This document shows positions 42,627 through 51,900 of a stretch of 64,000 nucleotides of DNA, piece after piece. This stretch comes from Cupriavidus taiwanensis LMG 19424. Its GTDB lineage: Bacteria; Pseudomonadota; Gammaproteobacteria; Burkholderiales; Burkholderiaceae. The position numbers and the translations under genes are program-made. How positions within the stretch are numbered: position 1 is the first letter of the stretch; each line of letters starts with the position of its first letter. The stretch spans positions 1,364,001-1,428,000 of the forward strand of contig NC_010528.1 of NCBI RefSeq assembly GCF_000069785.1, read 5' to 3'. The notes below the pieces were generated by a model. That model was not told the DNA's origin, ran no database searches, and saw only the letters and a list, made by a program, of their open reading frames with translations.

Positions 42627-44276
42627 TCAGTGCGTCTCGGTGCCGGACATCGCCTTGGCCGCGGCGGCCGGTCTGGCGGCCTGTTCCGCCCGTGCCGGGC
42701 GCGGCATGGCCCAGACCGATTCCGCCGGCCCGCTGCGTGCGCGGCGCGCGGTGGCGCGGGCGAGGGCGACAAAGCCCGCGGCCAGCGCGATCGCGCCGAG
42801 GTCGAAGCCGGCGATGATCCAGTGTCCGGCGGGGATGCTGTGCAGCAGGTGGTCGCCGGTCAGGATCGCATTCGACAGCGGCACCGTCAGCGCTGCCAGC
42901 GCGGCAGCGTAGAGCAGTTCCACCGCCGCGCGTACCGGCGGGCGCAGCAGCGCCCAGGCACAGGCCAGGCCGAACACGGTGAAATAGGTCTGGCTGACGG
43001 CGCGCTCTGGCCACAGCAGCGCCGCCGGGAAGCACAGCGCCACGCCGATGCAGCAGCCGATGCAGACGCCCACGGTGGCCTGCGCCAGCAGGCGATGCAC
43101 GCGCGGCTGCTCGGCCTGGCGCAGCTTGCGCCGCGACTCGATCCACAGCAGGTTGCCCGAGTAGAACAGGAAGGCGCCGGCCAGCCCGGCCAGCAGGTAG
43201 ACCAGCCGCACCGGCAGCTCGCCGAAGGTGCCGAAATGCAGCGCGTACAGCGCGCTGTAGAGCCCGTGGTTGCTGTCGCGCGCGCCGGCGGTCTGGTTGG
43301 CCGTCAGCTGGCCGGCGCTGGGTTCGCCGCTGGCGGCGTGGATGCCGACCGAGCCCAGGTTGCCGAGCGCGTGCGTGCTGGTGCCGCGCACTTCGACCAC
43401 GGCGTTGGCGTCGCCGTAGCGCTGGAAGCGGAACGACTCCGGCGTGAAGCGCTCGCCGCCGTGCTCGCGGGCGATCTGCATCAGCGTGGCGGTGGGCAGC
43501 GTCGGCACCGCGCGGCCTGCCGCGGCCACTTCGGGCACCGCGGTGGTGGCGGTCGGTACCGCCTCGAACAGGCGGCCGTTGAAGGTCACGGTGTTGAGCA
43601 CCATCATCAGCACCAGCGACAGGCAGAACAGCGCACCGGTGATGGCAAAGACCAGGTGGAAGGGCAGGCTGAACAGGCCCAGCACGTTGTGCGTGTCCAT
43701 CCAGAAGCGCTTGAGGTTGCGCCCCGGGCGCACCGCGAGCAGGTCTTTCTTCAGCCGCGGCAGGTGCAGCAGCACGCCCGACACCAGTGCCAGTCCGTAC
43801 AGCACCGAGATCGCGCCCATGAAATAGATGCCGCCGACCGGTATGCCCAGCGAGTAGTGCAGGCTGTTCAGGAAGGCCGACAGCTCGCCCATGACGTGGT
43901 CGCGCGAGGTGTCGCGCTGCATCGCCGCGTTGCCGGCCAGGCGCGCATCGGTGGTCATCTGCCACTCGCCGGCCTTGTCTTGCCAGTAGGCCGAGATATT
44001 CGGCTCGCCCTCCGACGGCATGATCACGTAGGCACTGGCCGCGGCTTCGGGATGGGTCGCGACCAGCTTCTGCATGAAGCGGTCGACCGCGGCCGGGTCG
44101 GCCTTTGCCTCGACCGGCGCGCTGCCCTTGAGCCGCGATGACGACTGCCAGACGTGCAGCTCGTGGTGGAACACGGTGATGGCGCCGGCAAAGAAGGCGA
44201 TAAACAGGGCCCAGCCGGCCATCAGGCCGACCCAGGTGTGCAGCGTCTGGTACAGGCGCAGGGTTGCGGTTTTCAT
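42627..44276 (-). CDS. PepSY-domain membrane protein, siderophore/iron-uptake associated
   Basis: 549 residues from ATG 44276. N-terminal membrane helix (about 12-33) with LHTWVGLMAGWALFIAFF, a periplasmic PepSY region, a histidine-containing helix pair (FWMDTHNVLGLFSLPFHLVFAITG) and further membrane helices to about residue 520, with an alanine/arginine tail. This PepSY-TM family sits next to TonB-dependent siderophore receptors and includes members implicated in ferric-siderophore reduction at the inner membrane. Last gene of a DUF3325-DUF3649-PepSY operon behind a Fur box. The histidines could carry haem, but this is inference. Confidence 0.82.
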   Translation of the reverse strand: MKTATLRLYQTLHTWVGLMAGWALFIAFFAGAITVFHHELHVWQSSSRLKGSAPVEAKADPAAVDRFMQKLVATHPEAAASAYVIMPSEGEPNISAYWQDKAGEWQMTTDARLAGNAAMQRDTSRDHVMGELSAFLNSLHYSLGIPVGGIYFMGAISVLYGLALVSGVLLHLPRLKKDLLAVRPGRNLKRFWMDTHNVLGLFSLPFHLVFAITGALFCLSLVLMMVLNTVTFNGRLFEAVPTATTAVPEVAAAGRAVPTLPTATLMQIAREHGGERFTPESFRFQRYGDANAVVEVRGTSTHALGNLGSVGIHAASGEPSAGQLTANQTAGARDSNHGLYSALYALHFGTFGELPVRLVYLLAGLAGAFLFYSGNLLWIESRRKLRQAEQPRVHRLLAQATVGVCIGCCIGVALCFPAALLWPERAVSQTYFTVFGLACAWALLRPPVRAAVELLYAAALAALTVPLSNAILTGDHLLHSIPAGHWIIAGFDLGAIALAAGFVALARATARRARSGPAESVWAMPRPARAEQAARPAAAAKAMSGTETH

Positions 44277-44286
44277 GATGGCAGTC

Positions 44287-44598
44287 TCAGGGGGCGGGCA
44301 GGGTGGCCAGCGCGGCCGGCGCCAGGCCGGACAGGCGCAGCGCCCACAGTGCGCCGAAGCCGAGCAGGTTGGCGAGGCCCAGCCACAGCCACGCACTGCG
44401 GCTGGAACGGAACAGCAGGCTGGCGCTGATGATCGCTACCCACCCCGGCAGGCAGGCCGTCACGGCCGCGACGATGCCGGTCTGCCAGCCGCCCGGCAGG
44501 GCCAGGATCGCCAGCGTGCACAGCACCATCGCCAGCGGCAGGCCGAGCAGCGTGCCGGCCAGCCACTTGGTGCCCATGCCGGAGGTGTCCGCGCTCAT
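44287..44598 (-). CDS. DUF3649 family membrane protein
   Basis: 103 residues, three membrane helices (about 12-33, 38-62, 68-90). DUF3649 proteins occur with DUF3325 and PepSY proteins in TonB/siderophore gene clusters; function unknown. The start overlaps the stop of the DUF3325 gene by 4 bp (ATGA), and the PepSY gene follows 10 bp later. Confidence 0.75.
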   Translation of the reverse strand: MSADTSGMGTKWLAGTLLGLPLAMVLCTLAILALPGGWQTGIVAAVTACLPGWVAIISASLLFRSSRSAWLWLGLANLLGFGALWALRLSGLAPAALATLPAP

Positions 44599-44882
44599 GC
44601 TTGCCGCTCCCGCGCGCCGTGGCGCTTGCGTGCCGCGTAGGTGCCGATGAACGGCCACACCGACAGGGCGCAAGGTACCGTGACCAGGCTGGCGGCGACG
44701 GCCACGGGCCAGCCGTCGGTGAGGCTCCACAGCCAGGTGCTGGCACCTGTCAGGGCCAGCCCGAGCCAGCCCGCCAGCCGCGGGCGGCTCAGGGTGCCGG
44801 GCGGCAGCAACGCCTGGTTGGGCGCGGCCAGGTACAGGCACGCGGCCGCAGCCAGGCCAAGAAGGACGGCCAGAACTTGCAT
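44595..44882 (-). CDS. DUF3325 family membrane protein
   Basis: 95 residues with three membrane helices and a basic C-terminus. DUF3325 is a small inner-membrane family found in iron-regulated operons with DUF3649 and PepSY proteins. First gene of the operon; a Fur-box-like sequence is centred about 37 bp upstream of its ATG. Confidence 0.75.
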   Translation of the reverse strand: MQVLAVLLGLAAAACLYLAAPNQALLPPGTLSRPRLAGWLGLALTGASTWLWSLTDGWPVAVAASLVTVPCALSVWPFIGTYAARKRHGARERQA

Positions 44883-44909
44883 GGGGCAATGTCAGATCAA
44901 CGAAACATT

Positions 44910-44928
44910 AATAATAATGATTCGCATT
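44910..44928. promoter_or_regulatory. Fur box
   Basis: The 19-bp AATAATAATGATTCGCATT strongly resembles the Fur consensus GATAATGATAATCATTATC and common betaproteobacterial variants with AATGATTCGCATT. It stands out in GC-rich surroundings and sits just upstream of the DUF3325 start, so iron starvation should induce the operon. Confidence 0.75.
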
Positions 44929-44957
44929 TGTGTGCGCAAGCACCGGCTCGGCCTACA

Positions 44958-45026
44958 GTCGTTCCCGCGCAGGCGGGAACCCAGCGACATTAAAAGACGC
45001 TGGATTCCCGCCTGCGCGGGAATGAC
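44958..45026. repeat. Long inverted repeat of the GTCATTCCCGCGCAGGCGGGAATCCAGCG type
   Basis: Two 29-bp arms (44958-44986 and 44998-45026) differ at two positions when one is reverse-complemented and are separated by 11 bp. Each arm also has an inner inverted repeat TTCCCGC/GCGGGAA. The element resembles the ATTCCC-N8-GGGAAT repeats (dRS3-like) scattered in Neisseria and other proteobacteria. It sits in the gap between the Fur-regulated operon and serB. Confidence 0.85.
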
Positions 45027-45074
45027 GGTAGTGTCTGATACCTTAACTGAACGGCATTGGGCCCGCGGCGGGGC

Positions 45075-45929
45075 TCAATGCGGGAAGAGCGCCAGCAGGC
45101 CGTCGAGCCCGACATGATTGAACGCGACGCTGGCCTGCGCGCGCACCACCGGCTTGGCGCGGAATGCCACCGACAGTCCGGCCACGGCCATCATCTTCAG
45201 GTCGTTCGAGCCATCGCCCATGACGATGGCCTGGTCCGGCGTGGCGCCGATCTGGGCGCAGACTTCCTGTACCGTGCGGGCCTTGACCTCGGCGTTGACG
45301 ATCTCGCCGACGACGTTGCCGGTCAGCTTGCCGTCGACAATCTCCAGCGTGTTGGCGCGGGTGAAATCCAGCTTCAGGCGGGGCTTGAGCTGGTCGGTGA
45401 AGTGCACGAAGCCGCCGGAGACCAGCAGCGTCTTCAGGCCCAGCGCCTGCACCGTCTGCAGCATGCGTTCGGCGCCCGGCGACAGCCGCAGGCGCTCGGC
45501 GTAGACCCGGTCCAGCACGGCGGCGTCCAGCCCCTTGAGCAGCGCCACGCGGCGGCGCAGGCTTTCGTTGAAGTCGGTGATCTCGCCGCGCATGGCGGCT
45601 TCGGTGATGGCGGAGACCTCGGCCTTGAGCCCGCAGAAGTCGGCGATCTCGTCGATGCACTCGATCGTGATCAGGGTCGAGTCCATGTCCATCGCCACCA
45701 GGCGGAAGTCGGACAGCTTGCGCCCGGCCGGCACCACCGCCCAGTCGATCGCGCGCGGGCCGCAGAAGTCGTCGAGCGCGTCGCGCAGCGCCGGCGTCAG
45801 CGGCGCGCAGTCCTCGGCCACGGCCACGGTGTCGCTGCGCGGCACCAGCGCGGAAGCGCGGGCCAGGGTGCGGGCGGTGTCGAGGTCGGCGGGGGACAGC
45901 GGGGCGAGGCTCTGCAGGATCAGGGGCAT
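45075..45929 (-). CDS. serB: Phosphoserine phosphatase SerB
   Basis: 284 residues. HAD-superfamily motif I DMDSTLI (D81 nucleophile, D83), motif II VSGGF, motif III and IV around K and MGDGSNDLKMM. A degenerate ACT-like N-terminal region (1-75) precedes the catalytic domain. It dephosphorylates phosphoserine in serine biosynthesis. Monocistronic by appearance; the exported M20 hydrolase lies upstream on the same strand after a 100-bp gap. Confidence 0.94.
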   Translation of the reverse strand: MPLILQSLAPLSPADLDTARTLARASALVPRSDTVAVAEDCAPLTPALRDALDDFCGPRAIDWAVVPAGRKLSDFRLVAMDMDSTLITIECIDEIADFCGLKAEVSAITEAAMRGEITDFNESLRRRVALLKGLDAAVLDRVYAERLRLSPGAERMLQTVQALGLKTLLVSGGFVHFTDQLKPRLKLDFTRANTLEIVDGKLTGNVVGEIVNAEVKARTVQEVCAQIGATPDQAIVMGDGSNDLKMMAVAGLSVAFRAKPVVRAQASVAFNHVGLDGLLALFPH

Positions 45930-46029
45930 GACGGGCGAAAATCGGGCGCTTGCGCGGTCGTCGGCAAGGCGGGGGGGCTGCTACGCGGCAAAGGCGCTAT
46001 TGTAGCCCCCCGCGGCGCCCCCGGGCGAA

Positions 46030-47421
46030 TCAGCGCTGCGCCATCACCATGTAGTCCACGGTCAGGCTGGACAGCGCGCGCACGCCGTTGATCAGCGCCG
46101 GCTCATCCACATAGAACTCCGGCGAGTGATTCGACGGTGCCTTGGTCACGTCCTGCCCCTTGGGCGTCACGCCGAGATTGAAGAACAAGCCCGGCACCTT
46201 CTCTTGGTAGAACGAAAAGTCCTCCGACGCGGTGGCCTTGGGCGTGATCATCCAGTTGCCGTCGCCGGCGACGCGCTGCAGCGTGGGCGCCATCTTCTCG
46301 GTCAGCGCCGGCTGGTTGATGGTGGCGTTGTACAGCTCGACCACGCGGAAATTCGCCTCGGCCCCGGCGCTGGAGGCAATGGCCTCGGTGGTGCGCTTCA
46401 TGCGGGCATGGATGTCCTTTTTCATGCCTTCGTCATAGGTACGGATGGTGCCCATCATCTCGACCTTCTCCGGCACGATATTCATGCGGTTGCCGCCGTG
46501 GAAGGTGCCCACGGTGATCACAGACGGCTCCAGCATGGCATTGACCTGGCGGCTCTGGATGGTCTGCAGGCCCATCACGATCTGCGATGCCACCACGATC
46601 GGGTCGATCCCGCCCCACGGCCGCGCGCCATGCGTCTGGCGGCCCTTGACGTCGATCCAGAACTGGTCGGCCGCCGCCATCGAGGCGCCACTGCGCCAGC
46701 CGAGCTTGCCCGACTCGATGCCGCTGGTGACGTGCAGCCCGAAGATGGCGTCGACCCTGGGGTTGTCGAGCACGCCCTCGGCCACCATCTGCTTGGCGCC
46801 CCACATGTTCGAGCCATTGGGCTCGAAGTCGGCAGGGCTTTCCTCTGCCGGCTGGAAGATGAACTTGACCGTGCCGGGCAGCTGGTCTTTCATGCCGGCC
46901 AGCACTTCGGCCGTGGCCATGAGAATCGCCACATGCGTGTCATGGCCGCAGGCGTGCATCACGTCGACTTCCTTGCCCAGGTACTGGCCCTTGGCCTTCG
47001 ATGCAAACGGCACGTCGACGCGCTCCTTCACCGGCAGCGCGTCCATGTCGGCGCGCAGCGCCACCACCGGGCCAGGCTTGCCGCCCTTGAGCAGACCGAC
47101 CACGCCGGTCTTGGCCACGCCGGTCTTCACCTCCATGCCGAGCTTGCGCAGGTGGTCAGCCACCAGCTTTGCCGTACGGGTCTCGTAGTTGCCCAGCTCC
47201 GGATGCTGGTGGATATCGCGGCGCCAGGCGATCAGCTGCTTTTCGACGGCCTTGGCGCGGGTCTCGATCTGGGCGTGCAGCGCATCGGCGCCGAGGGGCG
47301 CGGTCGGTGCGGCCGGCACCTGCGCCTGTGCGGCGTGGCACAGCAGGCCGGCGGCCAGGGCCAGGCCGGCGAGGGTGAAGCGGGGGGGGGTGGAACGGGA
47401 AGCGGTGCGACGTGCGGCCAT
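46030..47421 (-). CDS. Exported M20D-family amidohydrolase
   Basis: 463 residues from ATG 47421 with GGAGATCC upstream. A signal peptide (basic start, hydrophobic LAGLALAAGLLCHAAQAQ) is unusual for this mostly cytoplasmic family. Peptidase M20D/HipO-like motifs follow: HACGHDTH, EESPADFEPNG and HSPEFYVDE, the metal-binding and dimerisation hallmarks. It probably hydrolyses N-acyl or hippurate-like amides in the periplasm. Codons 11-13 contain a run of nine C's (nine G's at 47382-47390 on the plus strand), which could slip during replication and switch the frame. Confidence 0.82.
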   Translation of the reverse strand: MAARRTASRSTPPRFTLAGLALAAGLLCHAAQAQVPAAPTAPLGADALHAQIETRAKAVEKQLIAWRRDIHQHPELGNYETRTAKLVADHLRKLGMEVKTGVAKTGVVGLLKGGKPGPVVALRADMDALPVKERVDVPFASKAKGQYLGKEVDVMHACGHDTHVAILMATAEVLAGMKDQLPGTVKFIFQPAEESPADFEPNGSNMWGAKQMVAEGVLDNPRVDAIFGLHVTSGIESGKLGWRSGASMAAADQFWIDVKGRQTHGARPWGGIDPIVVASQIVMGLQTIQSRQVNAMLEPSVITVGTFHGGNRMNIVPEKVEMMGTIRTYDEGMKKDIHARMKRTTEAIASSAGAEANFRVVELYNATINQPALTEKMAPTLQRVAGDGNWMITPKATASEDFSFYQEKVPGLFFNLGVTPKGQDVTKAPSNHSPEFYVDEPALINGVRALSSLTVDYMVMAQR

Positions 47422-47514
47422 GCAGGATCTCCTTCGTTGTTGTTGGTTTGATGCTGGCGGTGTAGTTGGCGCGCTGCGAAAAGCCATGCGCCAACGAAAG
47501 CGGAGTGGGGTCTG

Positions 47515-47535
47515 CCCTCTCCCTTTGGGAGAGGG
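47515..47535. repeat. GC hairpin repeat CCCTCTCCC-TTT-GGGAGAGGG
   Basis: Perfect 9-bp arms with a 3-nt loop in the gap between argE and the exported amidohydrolase. One of a small family of related hairpins in the window. Confidence 0.65.
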
Positions 47536-47605
47536 GCGGGGGAGAGGGCAGGCGCATCTCGATGCGATGCGCGCAACTTTGTGGAAACGCCGGCCCCTCC
47601 CCCAT

Positions 47606-47631
47606 CCCCTCTCCCGCAAGCGGGCGAGGGG
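47606..47631. repeat. GC hairpin repeat CCCCTCTCCCGC-AA-GCGGGCGAGGGG
   Basis: 11 of 12 arm positions pair. Located 24 bp beyond the argE stop codon, where it could act in 3'-end protection or termination of argE. Same family as 47515-47535 and 7133-7162. Confidence 0.65.
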
Positions 47632-47655
47632 AGCAAGGTTTCGATACGCCGGCCG

Positions 47656-48879
47656 TCAGCTCACGCGCAGGCTGTCCACCACCTTGTGCAGGAACGCCTC
47701 GCACGCGGCCAGCTGCTCCAGCGCAACGAACTCGTCCGGCTTGTGCGCCTGCTGGATATCGCCGGGCCCGCACACCACCGCAGGAATGCCCGCGCGCTGG
47801 AACAGTCCCGCCTCGGTGCCGTAGGCCACCTTGTTGGTGTCGCGGTCCGCGGTCAGCGCGCGTACCAGCTGCGTGATCGCTTCCTGCTCGGCCACGTCGA
47901 GCGACGGCGCGGCGGCGATCTTGCTCAGCGTCAGGTCGGCGTCGGCGTGCTCGGCGCGCATTTTCGGCAGCAGCACGTCGTTGGCATAGCCGTGGATGCG
48001 CGCGTAGATCGCTTCCGGATCGACGCCGGGCAGGTTGCGGAACTCGAACACGAACTCGCACAGCGCCGGGATCGTGTTGAGCGCAATGCCACCCTGGATG
48101 GTGCCGGTCTGCGCGGTGGTGTAGGGCACGTCGAAGGCCCGGTCGTAGGGGCCGTTGGCCTTGAACTCGTCGGCGATGTCGCGGATGAAGCAGATCAGCC
48201 GCGCCGCGTATTCGATGGCATTGACGCCGCGCGGCGTCAGCGACGAATGCGCGGCCTGGCCGCGCACGCAGCAGCGGTAGGCGTTGATGCCCTTGTGCGC
48301 GACGATCACGCGCATGCTGGTCGGCTCGCCGACGATGCAGCCGCCGGGCGTCACGCCGCGCTCGCGCAGTTCGGCCAGCAGGTAGGGCGCGCCCATGCAG
48401 CCGATCTCTTCGTCGAACGACAGCGCGTAGTGCACCGGCTCGCGCAGCCGGGCGTCGAGAATGGCCGGCAGCAGCGACAGACTGGTGCCGATAAAGCCCT
48501 TCATGTCGCAGGTGCCGCGGCCGTACAGCTTGCCGTCGCGCACCACCGGCTTGAACGGGTCGGTGGTCCATGCCTGCCCGTCCACCGGCACCACGTCGGT
48601 ATGGCCCGACAGCACGATGCCACCGTTGGTGTCGCCATTGGCCGCGGGCACGGTGACGAACAGGTTGGCCTTGTCCCGTTGCGGGTTATAGCTCAGATGC
48701 GGCTTCAACCCCTTGGCCAGGAAATGGTCCCGCACCGACTCGATCAGGCCCAGGTTGGAATGGCGGCTGGTGGTGTCATAGGCGACCAGCCGCTGGGTCC
48801 ATTCCAGCGCGCTGCCGCGCGCGGCGGGTTCGGTAACGGGCTGGCCGGCGGATCCGGCGGGGGCGGCTTGGGTGGGCAT
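47656..48879 (-). CDS. argE: Acetylornithine deacetylase ArgE
   Basis: 407 residues, M20A family. Metal and catalytic motifs LSGHTDVVPVDG, RGTCDMKG and FDEEIGCMGA, then VGEPT and a dimerisation lid domain. The C-terminal part contains the last metal ligand (FQRAGIPAVVCGPGDIQQAHKPDEF). It releases ornithine from N-acetylornithine in arginine synthesis. Monocistronic; it ends in a region of GC hairpins. Confidence 0.9.
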   Translation of the reverse strand: MPTQAAPAGSAGQPVTEPAARGSALEWTQRLVAYDTTSRHSNLGLIESVRDHFLAKGLKPHLSYNPQRDKANLFVTVPAANGDTNGGIVLSGHTDVVPVDGQAWTTDPFKPVVRDGKLYGRGTCDMKGFIGTSLSLLPAILDARLREPVHYALSFDEEIGCMGAPYLLAELRERGVTPGGCIVGEPTSMRVIVAHKGINAYRCCVRGQAAHSSLTPRGVNAIEYAARLICFIRDIADEFKANGPYDRAFDVPYTTAQTGTIQGGIALNTIPALCEFVFEFRNLPGVDPEAIYARIHGYANDVLLPKMRAEHADADLTLSKIAAAPSLDVAEQEAITQLVRALTADRDTNKVAYGTEAGLFQRAGIPAVVCGPGDIQQAHKPDEFVALEQLAACEAFLHKVVDSLRVS

Positions 48880-48957
48880 GGGGCGATATCGCTAACTTGT
48901 TAAGGAATCGATGCTACACCCGGCCGCGCGCCGCGTCCATGCGCGATCAGCATGGCC

Positions 48958-51900
48958 TTACGCCAGTTGCCGCAGCGTATGCTTGATGGTCTGCGCGCGC
49001 ACCGCCACGTCGGGCATCTTGGCCTCGATGCGCAGCTTGTCTTGTCCCGCCAGCTTGATATGGCGGTTCTTCTGCACCAGGTCGATGATGCGCATTGCGT
49101 CGATCGGCGGGTTGGGCACGAACTGCACGCTGATGGTGGCTTCGCCGGCGTCGATCTTGCGCACGCCCAGCGGCGCCGCGGCGATGCGCAGCCGGTGGGT
49201 CTCGACCAGCGCCTGCGCCTGCGCCGGCAGACGGCCGAAGCGGTCGACCAGCTCTTCCTGGATATCGTCGACGCGCTCCGGGGTTTCGCAGTTGGCCAGC
49301 CGCTTGTACAGCGACAGGCGCTCGTGCACGTCGGCGCAGTAATCGTTAGGCAGCAGCGCGGGCGTGCCCAGGTTGATCTCGGTGGTGGCGGCCAGCGGCG
49401 CCATCAGGTCGGGCTCCTTGCCGGCCTTCAACGCCTTGACCGCGTGGTTGAGCATGTCGGTGTAGAGCTGGAAGCCGATCTCGTGGATCTCGCCCGACTG
49501 CTTGTCGCCCAGCACCTCGCCGGCGCCGCGGATTTCCAGGTCGTGCATGGCCAGGTAGAAGCCCGAGCCCAGTTCCTCCATTTGCTGGATCGCCTCGAGC
49601 CGGCGCTGCGCCTGCTTGGTCAGGCCGTCGACATCATGCACCAGCAGGTAGGCATAGGCCTGGTGGTGCGAACGCCCGACGCGGCCGCGCAGCTGGTGCA
49701 GCTGCGCCAGCCCGAACTTGTCGGCGCGGTGGATCAGGATGGTGTTGGCGGTCGGCACGTCGATGCCGGTCTCGATGATGGTGGTGCACAGCAGGATGTT
49801 GTCGCGGCGCGAGACGAAGTCGCGCATCACGCGCTCCAGCTCGCGCTCGTGCATCTGGCCGTGCGCGACCGCGATGCGCGCCTCGGGCACCAGCTCGGCC
49901 AGCCTGGCGCGCTTGTTCTCGATGGTCTCGACTTCGTTGTGCAGGAAGTAGACCTGCCCGCCGCGCTTGAGCTCGCGCAGGATGGCCTCGCGGATCACGC
50001 CGTCTTCCTCGCGCCGCACGAAGGTCTTGATCGCCAGCCGCTTCTGCGGCGCGGTGGCGATGACCGAGAAATCGCGCAGGCCTTCCAGCGCCATGCCCAG
50101 CGTGCGCGGGATCGGCGTGGCGGTCAGCGTCAGCACGTCGACCTCGGCGCGCAGCGACTTCAGCGCTTCCTTCTGGCGCACGCCGAAGCGGTGTTCCTCG
50201 TCGATGATGACCAGGCCCAGGCGCTGGAATTTCACCTGGTCGGACAGGATCTTGTGGGTGCCGATGACGATGTCGACGCTGCCCTCGTTGATCTGCTTGA
50301 TCGCCGCGTCGATCTCCTTCTTGGTCTTGAAGCGCGACAGCTCGACGATGCGCACCGGCCATTCCGCAAAGCGGTCGGACAGCGTCTGGAAATGCTGCTC
50401 GGCCAGCAGCGTGGTCGGCGCCAGCATCGCCACCTGCTTGCCGCCCAGCACCGCGACGAAGGCCGCGCGCAGCGCGACCTCGGTCTTGCCGAAGCCGACA
50501 TCGCCGCAGACCAGCCGGTCCATCGGCTTGCCCGAGGTCATGTCGGCGATCACCGCGGCGATCGCGGCGGCCTGGTCGGGGGTTTCCTCGAAGCCGAAGC
50601 TCTCGGCGAAGGTCTCGTAGTCCTTGGGCGACAGCGGGAAGGCGAAACCCTCGCGCGCGGCGCGGCGCGCGTACAGGTTGAGCAGTTCGGCGGCGGTATC
50701 GCGGATCTGCTGCGCGGCGCGGCGCTTGGCCTTGTCCCACTGGCCCGAGCCCAGGTGGTGCAGCGGGGCGGTATCGGGATCGGCGCCCGAATAGCGCGAG
50801 ATCACGTGCAACTGGTGCACCGGCACGTACAGCTTGCTGCCCTTGTCGTAGTCCAGGTGCAGGAATTCCTCGTCGCCCTGGCCCATGTCCAGCGTCACCA
50901 GGCCCTGGTAGCGGCCGATGCCGTGCTCGCTGTGCACCACGGGGTCGCCGATCTTCAGCTCGGCCAGGTCGCGCACCATCGAATCGACGGCGGAAGCCTG
51001 TTCCTGCTTGCGGCGGCCGGTGCGGCGCGCGGTGCCGGCGTACAACTCGGCTTCGGTGACGAAGGCCAGCCGTGCCTGCGGCAGCGCGAAGCCGCTCTGC
51101 AGCGGCGCCACTGCGATGGAGAAATGCGCGTCGCCGGTCAGGAACGCGGCAAAGTCTTCGACCGGATGCGGACGCAGGCCGCTTTCGGCAAAAAGCTGCA
51201 GCAGCGTCTCGCGCCGCCCGGCGGAGTCGGCGCACATCAGCACGCGGGTCTGCTTGTCGAGCAGCAGCGACTCTAGATTGACCAGCGGGTCTTCGGCGCG
51301 ACGGTTGACCGCGACATCCGGCAGGATGGCCGAGAACGCCGGTTGATCCGCGCCGGCTTCCCCCTGCAGCACCAGCCGCGCCATCGGCTTGGCCGCGACG
51401 AAGAACTGCTCCTCGGACAGGAACAGGTCCGCCGGCGGCAGCAGCGGGCGCTCGCGGTCGTGCCGCATGAAGTTGTAGCGCTGGGTGGTGTCGGCCCAGA
51501 AGCGGCGGATGGCCTCGTCGACATTGCCGGCGAACACCAGCTGCGTGTCGGCGGGCAGGAAATCGAACACGGTGGCGCTGTGCTCGAAGAACAGCGGCAG
51601 GTAATACTCGATGCCGGCCGACGGCACGCCGTTGCCGATGTCCTTGTAGATCGGCGACTTGGTCGGGTCGCCCTCGAACACCTCGCGCCAGCGGCCGCGG
51701 AAGGCGGTGCGCGCGGCTTCGTCGAGCGGGAATTCGCGCCCGGGCAGCAGCCGCACTTCCTTGACCGGATACAGGCTGCGCTGCGTGTCGGGATCGAAGG
51801 CGCGGATGGTCTCGATCTCGTCGCCGAACAGGTCGATGCGGTACGGCAGCGCCGAGCCCATCGGATACAGGTCGATCAGGCCGCCGCGCACGCTGTATTC

